This document shows, piece by piece, positions 19,416-29,372 of a stretch of 64,000 nt of DNA (position 1 is the stretch's first letter; each line of letters opens with the position of its first letter). The position numbers and the translations under genes are program-made. This DNA comes from CAXOVX01 sp964213345 (GTDB lineage: Bacteria > Pseudomonadota > Alphaproteobacteria > Rickettsiales > Midichloriaceae): assembly GCA_964213345.1 (NCBI GenBank), contig CAXOVX010000005.1, positions 9,813 to 73,812 of the forward strand, read 5' to 3'. The notes beneath the pieces are model-generated. The model saw nothing but the letters and a program-made list of their open reading frames with translations, ran no database searches and was not told the origin of the DNA.

Positions 19416-21410
19416 TTACTGCACTTTTTCAATTTCAATTAGCACCTCTTCTACCGCAACTACTTGGCCTTTTTGAACAAAAATACTCCTCACTACTCCA
19501 TCAACATTGCTAGATAATATATTTTCCATCTTCATTGCTTCCAATATAACGAGAAACTGGCCCTTAATTACTGCATCACCAACAGAAACCTTAACATCTG
19601 TAACTATTCCTGACATATTAGCCATGAGGTTAGACTGTATCTCCTGTCTATTAGATTTCTTCATAAATTTATTTAACTCAGCAGCACGTGGCGTAAATAT
19701 ATTAGATACTACTGTAGACCCCATAAAATTGAGTTCAAGTCCACTATTGGAAAACTCAATTTGTAAGTTATAATGCACTCCATTAATGACGCACTGAAAT
19801 AACTTGCTACCAAGTACCCATTTACTTGTAATATACAGTCTTCTATTCTCAAAGCTAATCTTGTATCCATCATCTATAGGCCTTACAGTGACAGGATATT
19901 TTTTATCATCAAGCATCACAACCCAACGAGTACCAATACCTAATTGATACCCCCGGTACTGCCCACTAATGCTAGCTGCCCTTTTTTGTTCTGCTAAAAA
20001 AACAAAAACAGTAGCACTTAGCACAACAGCACTCTTCTCATCATTCAATACTGCACCAATGAAGCCTTCTTTGTACTCTTCTTCCAAAAAATGTGTTGAA
20101 AGATCACCCTTAACAAATCTATCGGAACTCAATATAGCCTGCAAAAATCCTATATTATTCGAAACACCACGTATTACATATTCTCCTAATGCATATTTCA
20201 TTTTATCAATACATTCTGTGCGAGTTGGAGCATACGTACATAATTTACTAATCATAGCATCATAAAACATACTTACTTCGCCACCTTCATAGACTCCGCT
20301 ATCTACGCGTACTTCAGGACTATGCGCTGGCTCTTGATAAGTACTGATCCTACCAGTAGACGGCAAAAATCCACAAGATGGATCTTCGGCACATATCCTA
20401 CATTCTATAGCCCAACCCTTCAGCCTAACGTCCTTTTGCTTTAGACATAACTTTTTTCCATTAGCTATCAATAGCATTTGCTCTACTATGTCAATTCCAG
20501 TAATCAATTCAGTTATAGGATGCTCAACTTGCAGCCTCGTGTTCATCTCCATGAAGTAAAAATTTTTATCTGCATCTGTGATATACTCAATCGTACCTGC
20601 AGAAAAGTATTTCACTTTTCGAGCCAGCGCTATTGACTGTGTATACATTTTTTTACGAGTCTTTTCATCAATAAACGTGCTCGGGGCTTCTTCAATAATT
20701 TTTTGATGATGACGCTGAATTGAGCATTCTCTTTCACCAAGACATATGTAATTACCATGTTGATCTGCTAATATCTGGATCTCAATGTGACGTGGCTTTT
20801 CTATATACTTTTCGATAAAAGTACGTTCATCAGAAAAATTACTTTTTGCTTCATTTTTAGTTGAACTAAATGCCTGTTGCATTTCCTCCTTACTGCGCAC
20901 AATTCTAATACCTTTACCACCACCACCAGTTGCCGCCTTTAGCATAATGGGGTATCCAATTTTTCCCGCTATTTTTAATGCTTCTCTTTCGCTACGAATT
21001 GCCCCCATATATCCAGGAACTACGCTAACACCAGCTGCCTGCGCTATTTTTTTAGCTTGAATTTTGTCTCCCATCTTACGTATAGCTTCAGACGTAGGAC
21101 CTACAAAGATAATACCATTCCTTTCCATCACTTCAGCAAATTGGACATTTTCAGACAAAAATCCATACCCAGGATGGACAGCATCCGCTCCCGATATCTT
21201 TACTGCATTTAGTATCCTTGGAATGTTTAAATAGCTTAATGTCGCCGTAGCAGGGCCTATATATATCGCTTCATCAGCCAATTTTACGTGCATTGAGTTA
21301 GAATCAGCCTCTGAGTATATAGCAACAGTTTGTACACCCATCTTTTTTGCTGTCTTGATAATCCTACAAGCTATTTCTCCACGGTTCGCAATTAGTAGCT
21401 TTTTTATCAT
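19416..21410 (-). CDS. pccA: acetyl/propionyl-CoA carboxylase alpha subunit (biotin carboxylase + BCCP)
   Basis: This biotin-dependent enzyme carboxylates its own biotin and, with a beta subunit not seen in this window, probably converts propionyl-CoA to methylmalonyl-CoA. MIKKLLIANRGEIACRI marks the usual start at 21410; the frame runs 34 codons further upstream into an R1 repeat, so that extension is unlikely to be translated. ATP-grasp features GGGGKGIRIV and MEMNTRLQVEHPITE are present. The biotin-binding motif EAMKMEN places the biotinyl Lys at residue 627 of 664. The propionyl rather than acetyl assignment rests on length, fused biotin domain and the presence of pccA in Rickettsiales. 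Confidence 0.93.
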   Translation of the reverse strand: MIKKLLIANRGEIACRIIKTAKKMGVQTVAIYSEADSNSMHVKLADEAIYIGPATATLSYLNIPRILNAVKISGADAVHPGYGFLSENVQFAEVMERNGIIFVGPTSEAIRKMGDKIQAKKIAQAAGVSVVPGYMGAIRSEREALKIAGKIGYPIMLKAATGGGGKGIRIVRSKEEMQQAFSSTKNEAKSNFSDERTFIEKYIEKPRHIEIQILADQHGNYICLGERECSIQRHHQKIIEEAPSTFIDEKTRKKMYTQSIALARKVKYFSAGTIEYITDADKNFYFMEMNTRLQVEHPITELITGIDIVEQMLLIANGKKLCLKQKDVRLKGWAIECRICAEDPSCGFLPSTGRISTYQEPAHSPEVRVDSGVYEGGEVSMFYDAMISKLCTYAPTRTECIDKMKYALGEYVIRGVSNNIGFLQAILSSDRFVKGDLSTHFLEEEYKEGFIGAVLNDEKSAVVLSATVFVFLAEQKRAASISGQYRGYQLGIGTRWVVMLDDKKYPVTVRPIDDGYKISFENRRLYITSKWVLGSKLFQCVINGVHYNLQIEFSNSGLELNFMGSTVVSNIFTPRAAELNKFMKKSNRQEIQSNLMANMSGIVTDVKVSVGDAVIKGQFLVILEAMKMENILSSNVDGVVRSIFVQKGQVVAVEEVLIEIEKVQ

Positions 21411-21483
21411 ATCCACATCTATCCTTATATCACTAAGCACCCCAAAACCACTGCTATACTCCATTTCAAACGAAGTACCATAC

Positions 21484-21610
21484 AATACCAAACCCCCCTT
21501 TTTAACACTCACATCACAGCACTATAGGACCCAGGCTTAGTCATGTAGTATTAACACACTCCTTCGCCCTCACCATTATGCTTCTGGTGCCCATAAAAAA
21601 TGGAACTCGG
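21484..21610 (-). repeat. R1 repeat copy 2 (full length)
   Basis: On the minus strand it runs from ATACCGAGTTCC through GGCACCAGAAGCATAAT, GAGGGCGAAGGAGTGTG and ACATGACTAAGCCTGG to GGGGTTTGGTAT. The ends form an imperfect inverted repeat. It lies between the pccA start and the phaC stop. Confidence 0.75.
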
Positions 21611-21720
21611 TATAAAGCTCTTCCCTTATAGTCAACGATCCAAGAGTTGACAACCGTTTTGGCACACAACGCCTACATACAATACTTCTGACCAAAAAAA
21701 GACACAACTCTGTATATCAC

Positions 21721-23553
21721 TCAAAAATTTACATACGATTTTTTGACGTATGAACCTGGAGCATCTTCGATGGCTTTATTGGCATCGATAGTGCGCGCCT
21801 CTATCTTTGGTCCACATACACCAGACTTCTCAATCCATTTTTCCCAATCCAACCACCAAGATCCTTTTGTTTCTTGAGCTCCAGCAAGCCATGCATCCGC
21901 ATCTAACGCTAAATTTTCATTCACATAATAGCCGTATTTATTTTTAGCAGGAGGGTTAACCACCCCAGCAACATGTCCAGATTGAGTAAGCACAAAACGC
22001 ATACTAGAACTACCACATAGTTTCACTCCACTATATAGAGAATGCCAAGGTACAATATGATCCTCTTTAGTAGCAAGATAATACATTGGTACTATAACTT
22101 TAGACAAATCAATTGGAACTTCTTTGATTTTTATCTCATTTTTCTTGATGAGGGAGTTATTCATGTACATATTCTTGAGGTAATACGAGTGCATAGCATA
22201 AGGCATCCTAGTGGAATCAGCATTCCAGTACAAAATATCGAATGCTGCAGGTTGTTTTCCTAAAAGATAATTGTTTACATGATAAGGCCACACCATGTCA
22301 TTCGGACGCAACCATGAAAAAGTACTAAACATTACATGTCCGTCAAAATATCCCTGTTTAGCCATCACGCGGTCCATCTCTTGCAATATCGTATCATCCA
22401 CAAAAATTCCCACATCTCCACACTTGGAAAAATCAAGAAATGAAGTGAGCAGAGTCAACGACTTTATAAAATTTTTGCCTGTAGTTTGCAAATAAGCTGC
22501 TGCTATTGCAGTAAGCGTACCACCCAAACAGTACGAGATACAATTAACCTGCTCTTCCTTGGTAATCTTCCTTACTTCTTCTAGTGCCCTTATCACCCCA
22601 TCAAAAATATAATCCTCAAATTTTGTATCAGCATAACTGGCATCAGGATTGATCCAAGAAATCAAGAATACACTATGCCCCTGCTCTACCAGCCAACGAA
22701 CAAAAGAATTTTCTGACTTTAAGTCCAGTATATAATACTTATTTATCCAAGCTGTAGTGATTAATATAGGAGTTTTATTCACTTCCTTCGTAGTAGCCTG
22801 ATATTGTATTAGTTGCATCAGCTTATTTTGATATACAACTTTTCCTGGAGTCACTACAATATTTACGCCAATAGCGAATTTTTGCCCATCAACAGTACTC
22901 ATCCTAAAGTGCCCGTCTGGACTCTTACGTACATCACTTAAAAAATTTTCAGCACCCTGTCTCAGACAGTTACCACGTGTACTATAAATTTCTTTTAATA
23001 CCTCAGGATTAGTCATGACAAAATTACTTGGAGAAACAGCATTAATGAGTTGTTTGTAACAAAATTCTAGTATATGCAGCTCTTTTGGAGTAATAGCACC
23101 TGAAGTATTTCCCAAATCTTTGTAATGTGACACCGTATCCAACAACGCATTTGCATGGAGCTGATAAAAGTTCTTTATCCAATGATAAACGGGATTTTCG
23201 TGCCATTCGGGGGCACTAAATCTTTTATCTTTCACCTCAATTCCACCTGCGCAGGTATTGCATGAATTACCTAAAAAGTAACACCTACCATACCCTTCAA
23301 GTAATTTACTATAGTAATAATTCACATTTTGCGAATTAGCCCAGAATTTTGAATTTGAACTAAGAAAAATGCCCAAAATCCGTGTACTAACAGCACTCAT
23401 TAACTCATTTTTTTGCAATTTTTGCATCATTTCTGTTGCAGCTTGCTGATAGATCAGCATGGCTTGAGTAACATTTAAAGACAAAACCGAGTAGTCATAA
23501 ACGTTACCCATGTTAATATTTTTTAAGATGGATTCGAACGGTGTTACAAACAT
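21721..23553 (-). CDS. phaC: class I poly-3-hydroxyalkanoate synthase
   Basis: PhaC polymerises (R)-3-hydroxyacyl-CoA into storage polyester on granules. The 610-residue product has the PhaC N-terminal region (NPVYHWIKNFYQL) and an alpha/beta hydrolase core. The lipase-like box reads SYCLGG with the catalytic Cys at 342, the Asp at 498 (KEDHIVPW) and the His at 527 (SGHVAGVVNPP), so the triad is intact. The first box residue is Ser where Gly is usual. No phaA or phaB lies nearby; a phasin is encoded at 50.2-50.7 kb, and the MaoC domain at 34 kb could supply monomers. Confidence 0.96.
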   Translation of the reverse strand: MFVTPFESILKNINMGNVYDYSVLSLNVTQAMLIYQQAATEMMQKLQKNELMSAVSTRILGIFLSSNSKFWANSQNVNYYYSKLLEGYGRCYFLGNSCNTCAGGIEVKDKRFSAPEWHENPVYHWIKNFYQLHANALLDTVSHYKDLGNTSGAITPKELHILEFCYKQLINAVSPSNFVMTNPEVLKEIYSTRGNCLRQGAENFLSDVRKSPDGHFRMSTVDGQKFAIGVNIVVTPGKVVYQNKLMQLIQYQATTKEVNKTPILITTAWINKYYILDLKSENSFVRWLVEQGHSVFLISWINPDASYADTKFEDYIFDGVIRALEEVRKITKEEQVNCISYCLGGTLTAIAAAYLQTTGKNFIKSLTLLTSFLDFSKCGDVGIFVDDTILQEMDRVMAKQGYFDGHVMFSTFSWLRPNDMVWPYHVNNYLLGKQPAAFDILYWNADSTRMPYAMHSYYLKNMYMNNSLIKKNEIKIKEVPIDLSKVIVPMYYLATKEDHIVPWHSLYSGVKLCGSSSMRFVLTQSGHVAGVVNPPAKNKYGYYVNENLALDADAWLAGAQETKGSWWLDWEKWIEKSGVCGPKIEARTIDANKAIEDAPGSYVKKSYVNF

Positions 23554-23897
23554 ATAAACTCTCTACATTAAGTTGTTATATTACGACCCTCAAAAACGGG
23601 ACGCGGTATCCAGCATTAGCTTACAACCGGGATAGCCCCTCATCAAAAGACCAGCCAATATTCTGTCTTGCAATTCTCCGACACACACATCCACGCTGCA
23701 AGTTAATTGGCGCATCAGTACGGGTTCTCTTATTTTTTTTAGCACGCTATATTACGGTAAAGTCTAAAAGCAGCTCACTTTAAATGTCAACCTCAAATAA
23801 CAATTATTTGCACAATTTCACATAAAAAAATACAACAACTAGTCCACATTTACAGGTACATTTCTAAAATTTAGCTCACAAACTTGCACTCTATAAT
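23554..23897. other. gap between phaC and nrdD, no gene seen
   Basis: The two genes diverge, so promoters for both should lie here and in the R1 repeat that follows. A nine-base direct repeat (TATATTACG) occurs at about 23577 and 23748. I see no coding frame, RNA gene or clear promoter in it. Confidence 0.4.
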
Positions 23898-24040
23898 ACC
23901 AAGTCCTATTTTAAAATAGCTTGGTATTACTAATGAGCACCAGGAGCATAATTATGAGGGCGAAGGAGTGCAGTAATCTATATGACTGAACCTGGATTCT
24001 GCGGAGTAACAACGTGGGTGTAAAAAAGAAGAATTGGTAT
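23898..24040 (+). repeat. R1 repeat copy 3 (full length)
   Basis: The copy runs from ATACCAAGTCC to GAATTGGTAT, two ends that are imperfect inverted repeats of each other. Inside are GAGCACCAGGAGCATAAT, GAGGGCGAAGGAGTGCAG, ATGACTGAACCTGGATTC and CAACAACGTGGGTG. It sits in the upstream region of the nrdD operon, 92 bases before the start codon. Confidence 0.8.
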
Positions 24041-24132
24041 AACTGTCGCATATACCGCAAAATTATCCTTGCTTAATTAAAATGTGAGACGTTATAATTC
24101 GTTCTAAAGAAATTCTAAAAAGTCTATTAACG

Positions 24133-26190
24133 ATGAATCCAGCGTCTAATCCACCACCTTTCGACAGCAACCCGACACTAAAATCCACTCACAAATATAT
24201 CATAAAACGCGATGACTCTAAAAATGCATTTGATCCAAGTAAGATTGTATCAGCCATATACAACGCAGGAAATGAAACCAAAGAATTTGGAATAGACGAA
24301 GCCCACCTTTTATCTGCTCAAGTACTAAAGGTGCTAAAACACAAATTTCATAACAAAGCTCCCCACGTTGAGCAAGTGCAAGATGTCATAGAACATACAC
24401 TGATTGCTGCCAATTATCTTAAAACTGCACGAGCATACATAGTATACCGCGAGCAACATCAACGTTTAAGAGAGGATAGGAAAACATTACTCAATGTTGT
24501 AGAATCCGTCAATGAATACCTAGATCAGCTGGATTGGCGCGTAAAGGCAAATGCTAACCAAGGATATTCTTTGGGGGGATTGATTTTAAATTTATCAGGT
24601 AAAGTTATTGCCAATTATTGGCTGAAGCACGTGTATTCTTCACCCATCAGTGAAGCTCATTGTAGCGGAGATTTCCATATTCATGATTTAGACATGCTAT
24701 GTGGTTATTGTGCTGGGTGGTCATTAAAAATGTTATTAACTGAGGGATTTAACGGGGTAAAGTGCAAAGCTGATGCCAGACCACCAAGACATTTATCTAG
24801 TGCTTTAGGTCAGATTGTAAATTTTTTTGGTACTCTGCAAAATGAATGGGCAGGAGCTCAGGCATTTAGTTCATTTGACACTTATCTAGCTCCATTTATT
24901 CGCTGTGATAGCTTAACATACGAGGAAGTTAAGCAGCAAATGCAGGAATTCATTTATAACATGAATATACCATCACGTTGGGGAACACAAACTCCATTCA
25001 CCAATCTAACTTTTGATTTGGTCTGCCCAGAAGATCTCAGAGACAAAATACCTTTAATTGGTGGTGAAGAAATGCCATTCACATATGGTGACCTTCAAAA
25101 AGAGATAGACTTAATCAATCGCGCTTATATTGAAGTAATGCTAAGCGGTGATGCAAAAGGGCGAATCTTTACTTTTCCTCTTCCGACGTACAACATAACT
25201 AAAGATTTTTTGTGGGATCATCCCAATACCGACCTACTCTTTGAAATGACGGCAAAATATGGTTCACCTTATTTTCAAAACTTCGTTAACTCTGAATTGG
25301 AACCGGGTATGGTAAGGTCGATGTGTTGCCGGTTACAACTCGATCTTAGAGAACTTTTAAAAAGGGGCAATGGTTTATTTGGCTCAGCAGAACAAACAGG
25401 TTCCATTGGAGTAGTAACACTAAATTGTGCTCGCATAGGCTACTTATTCAAAGACAATGAGGCAGGTTTGTATAAACGTACAGATACATTGCTAGAACTC
25501 GCTAAAAAGAGCTTAGAAGACAAGAGAAAAGTGATAAAACGTTTCTTGAATGCTGAATTATTCCCTTACACTAAGCGTTACCTAGGGACGTTCAGAAATC
25601 ATTTCTCTACCATCGGAGTTAGTGGCATAAACGAGATGATACGCAATTTTACTAATAATAGGCTAAGTATTGTCGATGATGAAGGACATCAAATGGCTTG
25701 CCACTTTTTAGAGCATATAAGAGGGAAATTGGTACAAATTCAAGAAGAAACAGGACATATGTATAATCTGGAAGCAACACCAGCTGAAGGAGCTACATAC
25801 CGTTTTGCTAAAGAAGATTTGCAGCGCTTTCCTGATATCATTCAAGCTGGTACACCTCAAGCGCCATATTACACAAATTCATCTCAATTGCCAGTTGGAT
25901 ACACAGATGATCCATTTGTAGCTTTAGCTCATCAAGAAGAATTGCAAAAAAAATATACAGGTGGCACTGTAATGCATTTGTATATGTCCGAAAGAATTTC
26001 TAGTGCTCAGTCTTGTAAGACTCTAGTACGTAGGGTTGTAGAGCGCTTCCGTATACCATATTTTTCAATAACACCTACATTTTCTATCTGCCCAAAACAT
26101 GGGTATTTGGCTGGAGAGCATCATTTTTGCCCATTATGCGATGAAGAAATTTTAGTTCGTAAAAGAGCACACAATTCTCTTTCTTCTTGA
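24133..26190 (+). CDS. nrdD: anaerobic (class III) ribonucleoside-triphosphate reductase, catalytic chain without glycyl-radical domain
   Basis: The enzyme reduces NTPs to dNTPs without oxygen. Residues ~20-110 form an ATP-cone (KYIIKRDDSKNAFDPSKIVS). The catalytic domain follows, with RSMCCRLQ holding Cys398/399 and TGSIGVVTLNCARIGY downstream. A C-terminal metal site reads ICPKHGY then HHFCPLCDEE. The chain stops soon after this site at 685 residues and has no glycyl-radical motif, which ordinary NrdD proteins carry at their end. That motif is in the next small gene, 59 bases downstream. The plus-strand operon continues with nrdG. Class III reductases are not a usual feature of Rickettsiales, to my knowledge. 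Confidence 0.95.
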   Translation: MNPASNPPPFDSNPTLKSTHKYIIKRDDSKNAFDPSKIVSAIYNAGNETKEFGIDEAHLLSAQVLKVLKHKFHNKAPHVEQVQDVIEHTLIAANYLKTARAYIVYREQHQRLREDRKTLLNVVESVNEYLDQLDWRVKANANQGYSLGGLILNLSGKVIANYWLKHVYSSPISEAHCSGDFHIHDLDMLCGYCAGWSLKMLLTEGFNGVKCKADARPPRHLSSALGQIVNFFGTLQNEWAGAQAFSSFDTYLAPFIRCDSLTYEEVKQQMQEFIYNMNIPSRWGTQTPFTNLTFDLVCPEDLRDKIPLIGGEEMPFTYGDLQKEIDLINRAYIEVMLSGDAKGRIFTFPLPTYNITKDFLWDHPNTDLLFEMTAKYGSPYFQNFVNSELEPGMVRSMCCRLQLDLRELLKRGNGLFGSAEQTGSIGVVTLNCARIGYLFKDNEAGLYKRTDTLLELAKKSLEDKRKVIKRFLNAELFPYTKRYLGTFRNHFSTIGVSGINEMIRNFTNNRLSIVDDEGHQMACHFLEHIRGKLVQIQEETGHMYNLEATPAEGATYRFAKEDLQRFPDIIQAGTPQAPYYTNSSQLPVGYTDDPFVALAHQEELQKKYTGGTVMHLYMSERISSAQSCKTLVRRVVERFRIPYFSITPTFSICPKHGYLAGEHHFCPLCDEEILVRKRAHNSLSS

Positions 26191-26249
26191 AAAATTTCAT
26201 GTTAGCATCAGCACAAATCTAATGAATGTGTTTACTGGAGGTCTATTGT

Positions 26250-26435
26250 ATGGCGAAAGAGCAAGATATCGGCAAGACAGTCAAGCTGTTAGATAGCGAA
26301 CGTCAGGTGTGCGAAGTGTGGACTCGTGTTATGGGCTATTATAGACCTGTCTCCGAATTTAACCTTGGAAAAAAAAGTGAGCAAGCCGAGCGTGTATGTT
26401 TTGAAGAGAAAAAAGCAACTCTATGTTGCCAATAG
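26250..26435 (+). CDS. stand-alone glycyl-radical domain of class III ribonucleotide reductase
   Basis: This 61-residue protein contains CEVWTRVMGYYRPVSEFNLG, the glycyl-radical loop normally found at the C-terminus of NrdD; the radical would sit on Gly29. A GGAGG at 26237-26241 lies eight bases before ATG 26250, which favours this start over the in-frame ATG at 26226. The last residues add three Cys (RVCFEEKKATLCC). It overlaps nrdG by 13 bases. It presumably docks onto the NrdD chain and is activated by NrdG. I believe similar small NrdD-tail proteins exist in other alphaproteobacteria, but cannot confirm this here. Confidence 0.88.
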   Translation: MAKEQDIGKTVKLLDSERQVCEVWTRVMGYYRPVSEFNLGKKSEQAERVCFEEKKATLCCQ

Positions 26436-27175
26436 GCCCGGAATCTCGGGGCAATTTAGCACAAAATCAGCCCCGTCATAATGAAATTATGGTGGGGGGT
26501 TTTGTGCCGTTCACTTCTATAGATTTTCCTAATCACCTTGCCGCTGTCATTTTTTGCCAAGGGTGCACTTGGCGTTGCAGTTACTGCCATAACAAGCATT
26601 TGCAAAGTCTCGACAGTAAGGCAAGTATACCGTGGCAAGAGATAAGACTTGCGCTAAAAGCAAGGCAGGGATTCTTGGATGGTGTGGTTTTTAGTGGCGG
26701 AGAACCATTACTTCAACAATACTTAGAAGACGCCATACTAGATATACTGGACATAAAGTTTAAAGTCGCCATTCATACTGGTGGCTCTAGACCAGAAAAT
26801 TTACAAAAGATAATAAAATTAGTACATTGGGTTGGCTTCGATGTAAAAGCTCCTTTTGATTACTATGATCAAGTAACAAAAACAAAAAACAGCGGAGATA
26901 AAGCAGAAAAAAGCTTAGGGATAGTGTTAGAATCTGGTGTCGATTATGAAGTGCGTACAACCATAGATCCTAGCACTTTTACGGAAAATTATATTTTACA
27001 GATAGTAGAAGTTTTGACTCAACTGGGAGTAAAAACGTTTGTTTTACAAGCTTTCCAAACACCATCGATCGATCCAGAATGTATTTCATGGCAGAAAAAA
27101 ACGTTTTTTAAAAATGACCCACTAATAGCGGAATTGCACAACAAATTTGAAAATTTCTCTATCCGCGGCATTTGA
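26423..27175 (+). CDS. nrdG: anaerobic ribonucleotide reductase activating protein (radical SAM)
   Basis: NrdG uses a 4Fe-4S cluster and S-adenosylmethionine to generate the glycyl radical on the reductase. The CxxxCxxC motif is seen in QGCTWRCSYCHN, followed by the SAM-contact stretch FSGGEPLLQQ. The protein has 250 residues from ATG 26423, which overlaps the preceding gene by 13 bases. The in-frame ATG at 26489 (MVGGFVPFTSIDFP) fits the family N-terminus better, and the overlap would then vanish. It is the last gene of the operon and is followed directly by an R1 repeat. Confidence 0.94.
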   Translation: MLPIGPESRGNLAQNQPRHNEIMVGGFVPFTSIDFPNHLAAVIFCQGCTWRCSYCHNKHLQSLDSKASIPWQEIRLALKARQGFLDGVVFSGGEPLLQQYLEDAILDILDIKFKVAIHTGGSRPENLQKIIKLVHWVGFDVKAPFDYYDQVTKTKNSGDKAEKSLGIVLESGVDYEVRTTIDPSTFTENYILQIVEVLTQLGVKTFVLQAFQTPSIDPECISWQKKTFFKNDPLIAELHNKFENFSIRGI

Positions 27176-27185
27176 TATATTTACA

Positions 27186-27311
27186 CAAAGTCCCATTTTT
27201 TAATGAGCACTAAGAGCGCAATGGTAAGGGCGAAAGAGCGTAGAAACCTACATGACTGAGCCTGAATTCAGCAGACCAACAACGTGGGCAAAGGGGGCCC
27301 CCCCTGATATG
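27186..27311 (+). repeat. R1 repeat copy 4 (near full length)
   Basis: It contains AAAGTCCCATTTTTTAATGA, GAGCACTAAGAGCGCAAT, AAGGGCGAAAGAGCGTAG, ACATGACTGAGCCTGAATTC and CCAACAACGTGGGC. It starts 10 bases after the nrdG stop and ends in a C/G run next to an IS630 remnant. Confidence 0.8.
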
Positions 27312-27333
27312 ATATAGCTAATTGCAAGTATAT

Positions 27334-28094
27334 TTACCGGAATTGTTTAAAGGTATGAGAAGCAGCTTTTTCTATATGCATTAGGTGCAAATTTTTACGT
27401 ATGGAATGCTTGATTTTAAACCAATAATGTTCAATGCGGTTTAATTGCGGGTAGTATGGAGGTAAAAATATAATTTGATATCCAAGGCTCGTAAATGATG
27501 CGTTGTCTAAGATTATTATATTTCCAGGCTTGAGAGTTGGTATTAATGCATGCTCCACATACGTTTCGAATACTAATCTATCCAATACCCTTCAAATATT
27601 ACAGGAGCTTCTATTTTATTTCCAGATAATGCGGCTATAATACTTAAACGTTGCTTTTTATATGCCACTCTTGTTGCAATTAGCCTTTTCCCTCTCTTAA
27701 AGGTAATGCTCATTATCACCTATTCCAGATTCATCTATAAATACAAGAGCCTTATTTCCTCCATAAACTCATGTACTTTTAGTTCATCTCGCTCTTTATA
27801 ACAAAAACTCTTCTTTTAAAACTAAAATTCAGTCTTTTTTAGGTTCTATAAATTGTAGTAAATTTTAATGATAGTTCTATCAGGCATATCTTCTACAAAT
27901 TTTTTAAATTCTTCTATGTCCTTTTACAATGCATGGCATTGGCAATATGCTCCCAGTGGCTCTTTTTCTCATCCGCCATAAATAGATGGTCTTCATACAC
28001 ACCCTAAATCTCTTGCTTACATACTGCCCAACCCCACAGCTTCCACACTTGCCAATACTCTTTCTCTTAAATCTATGCTATATGCCTTTGCCAT
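27334..28094 (-). pseudogene. IS630-family transposase B, decayed
   Basis: On the minus strand the N-terminus MAKAYSIDLRERVLASVEA starts at 28094 with GGAGG just before it. The middle is broken by stops and frameshifts (for example KQRLSIIAALSGNKIEAPV near 27630). The C-terminal DDE part runs from FETYVEHALIPTLKPGNIII to LPPYYPQLNRIEHYWFKIK, the IS630 hallmark. It differs clearly from IS630-A elsewhere in the window. It lies between nrdG and murG. Confidence 0.8.
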
Positions 28095-28179
28095 ACTGCC
28101 TCCTATAATATATCGCTCTATTAGCAATGTATTGTATATAAAAAATCAATACAACCGTATTTAGCTATACTTGCGATTC

Positions 28180-28241
28180 TGTGCTCTGTACATTTTTTGC
28201 ATTTCACCATGCGTAAGTAAGCTTCGAAAGAAGTCTACTTT
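28180..28241 (+). repeat. R2 repeat copy 1
   Basis: It shares GTGCTCTGTACATTTTTTGC, then CATGCGTAAG and GAAAGAAGTCTA, with copies 2 and 3. It reaches into the last codons of murG, whose stop is at 28235-28237. Confidence 0.7.
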
Positions 28242-29365
28242 AATATAGCATTTATTTCTTTCACTAAATTAGCAGTACCATTTTTTTGCGGCAGTAATCT
28301 TGCTGCCTTTTTCATTCCATCTATACGGCCCCCAGAAAATAACTTATTCAGTGTTTTATGTAAGGTATGGGAAGTGAAATTTTTTTCATCTATTACTATA
28401 GCTGCCTCCTTGTTAGCAAGATACATGGCGTTATAATACTGATGATCATCTGTTGCAATCGCAAGTGGAACTAAAATTGATGGTTTTTGTAAATATGTAA
28501 GTTCAGCTACTGTAGATGCTCCTGAACGAGCTATCACAAAATCAGCCTTACTTAATAATTCACCTATATTGTCAAAAAACGTTTGTACTGCAATTTTCTT
28601 TACATTGTTTTTATACATTGATAAGACGGAGGTGCGTAAATCCTGCCTTACTTGTTGGTATACGCACATCTGATAACGCAATTGCTCAGGAAGATTTACA
28701 ATTGCTTTTGGAATAACATCACAAAGTATTTTAGCGCCTTGACTACCGCCTATAATAACTATATTGATCGCTTGATCTGTGTTTCGAGCGGAGCTAGCTG
28801 CTTCTATAATAGACTGCCTTATGGGATTTCCCGTATAGCGAATTTTGTTATTATATTTTGGGTTGATGAGTTTTGTATCTTCGAACGATACGGCTAAGAG
28901 TTGAGCGTATTTCAAAAATATGCGATTAACCCTGCCAAGCACTGCATTTTGTTCATGCAATATTATTGGAATTCCCAGAAATAACGCAGCAGCCAATACA
29001 GGGGAAGCAGGATACCCACCAAAACCCAAGACTACATCCACCTTATTATACCTTAGATTAAATACGGACCGGATTATATCGCAAAATATATTAATAAGAC
29101 CAAGAACCTTGCGTGCAAAATTTCTGCGTAGACTAGAGGTCTTCAGCAATACATACTTCTCGCCATAATCGGTAATTTTACCAAATTCTATGTACCTTTT
29201 CCCTCGCTCATCTATAAACCAGATAACTTGATATTCTTTTGATAGCACCTCACATACCGCCTGTGCTGGAAAAACATGGCCACCAGTTCCCCCTGCAGCG
29301 ATAGCAACAGTATCGCTTTTTTTTGCTAATACATTGTTTTCACATATTGATGTACATAAAGACAT
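28235..29365 (-). CDS. murG: UDP-GlcNAc transferase MurG (lipid II synthesis)
   Basis: MurG adds GlcNAc to lipid I on the inner face of the membrane to make lipid II for peptidoglycan. The 376-residue product has AAGGTGGHVFPAQAVCEVL, GFGGYPASPV, LHEQNAVLGRVN, IIGGSQGAK and ARSGASTVAELTYLQKP, the standard glycosyltransferase-28 blocks. The C-terminal end is bounded by an R2 repeat. It follows an unknown membrane protein gene by seven bases, so they are probably cotranscribed. No other mur genes lie in the window. Confidence 0.96.
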   Translation of the reverse strand: MSLCTSICENNVLAKKSDTVAIAAGGTGGHVFPAQAVCEVLSKEYQVIWFIDERGKRYIEFGKITDYGEKYVLLKTSSLRRNFARKVLGLINIFCDIIRSVFNLRYNKVDVVLGFGGYPASPVLAAALFLGIPIILHEQNAVLGRVNRIFLKYAQLLAVSFEDTKLINPKYNNKIRYTGNPIRQSIIEAASSARNTDQAINIVIIGGSQGAKILCDVIPKAIVNLPEQLRYQMCVYQQVRQDLRTSVLSMYKNNVKKIAVQTFFDNIGELLSKADFVIARSGASTVAELTYLQKPSILVPLAIATDDHQYYNAMYLANKEAAIVIDEKNFTSHTLHKTLNKLFSGGRIDGMKKAARLLPQKNGTANLVKEINAILK

Positions 29366-29372
29366 TTGCTAG

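Noticed and set aside
19266..24040. R1 copies as a CRISPR array
   Set aside because: The copies are far apart, in both orientations, longer than CRISPR repeats, and lie between unrelated genes; no cas genes are present.
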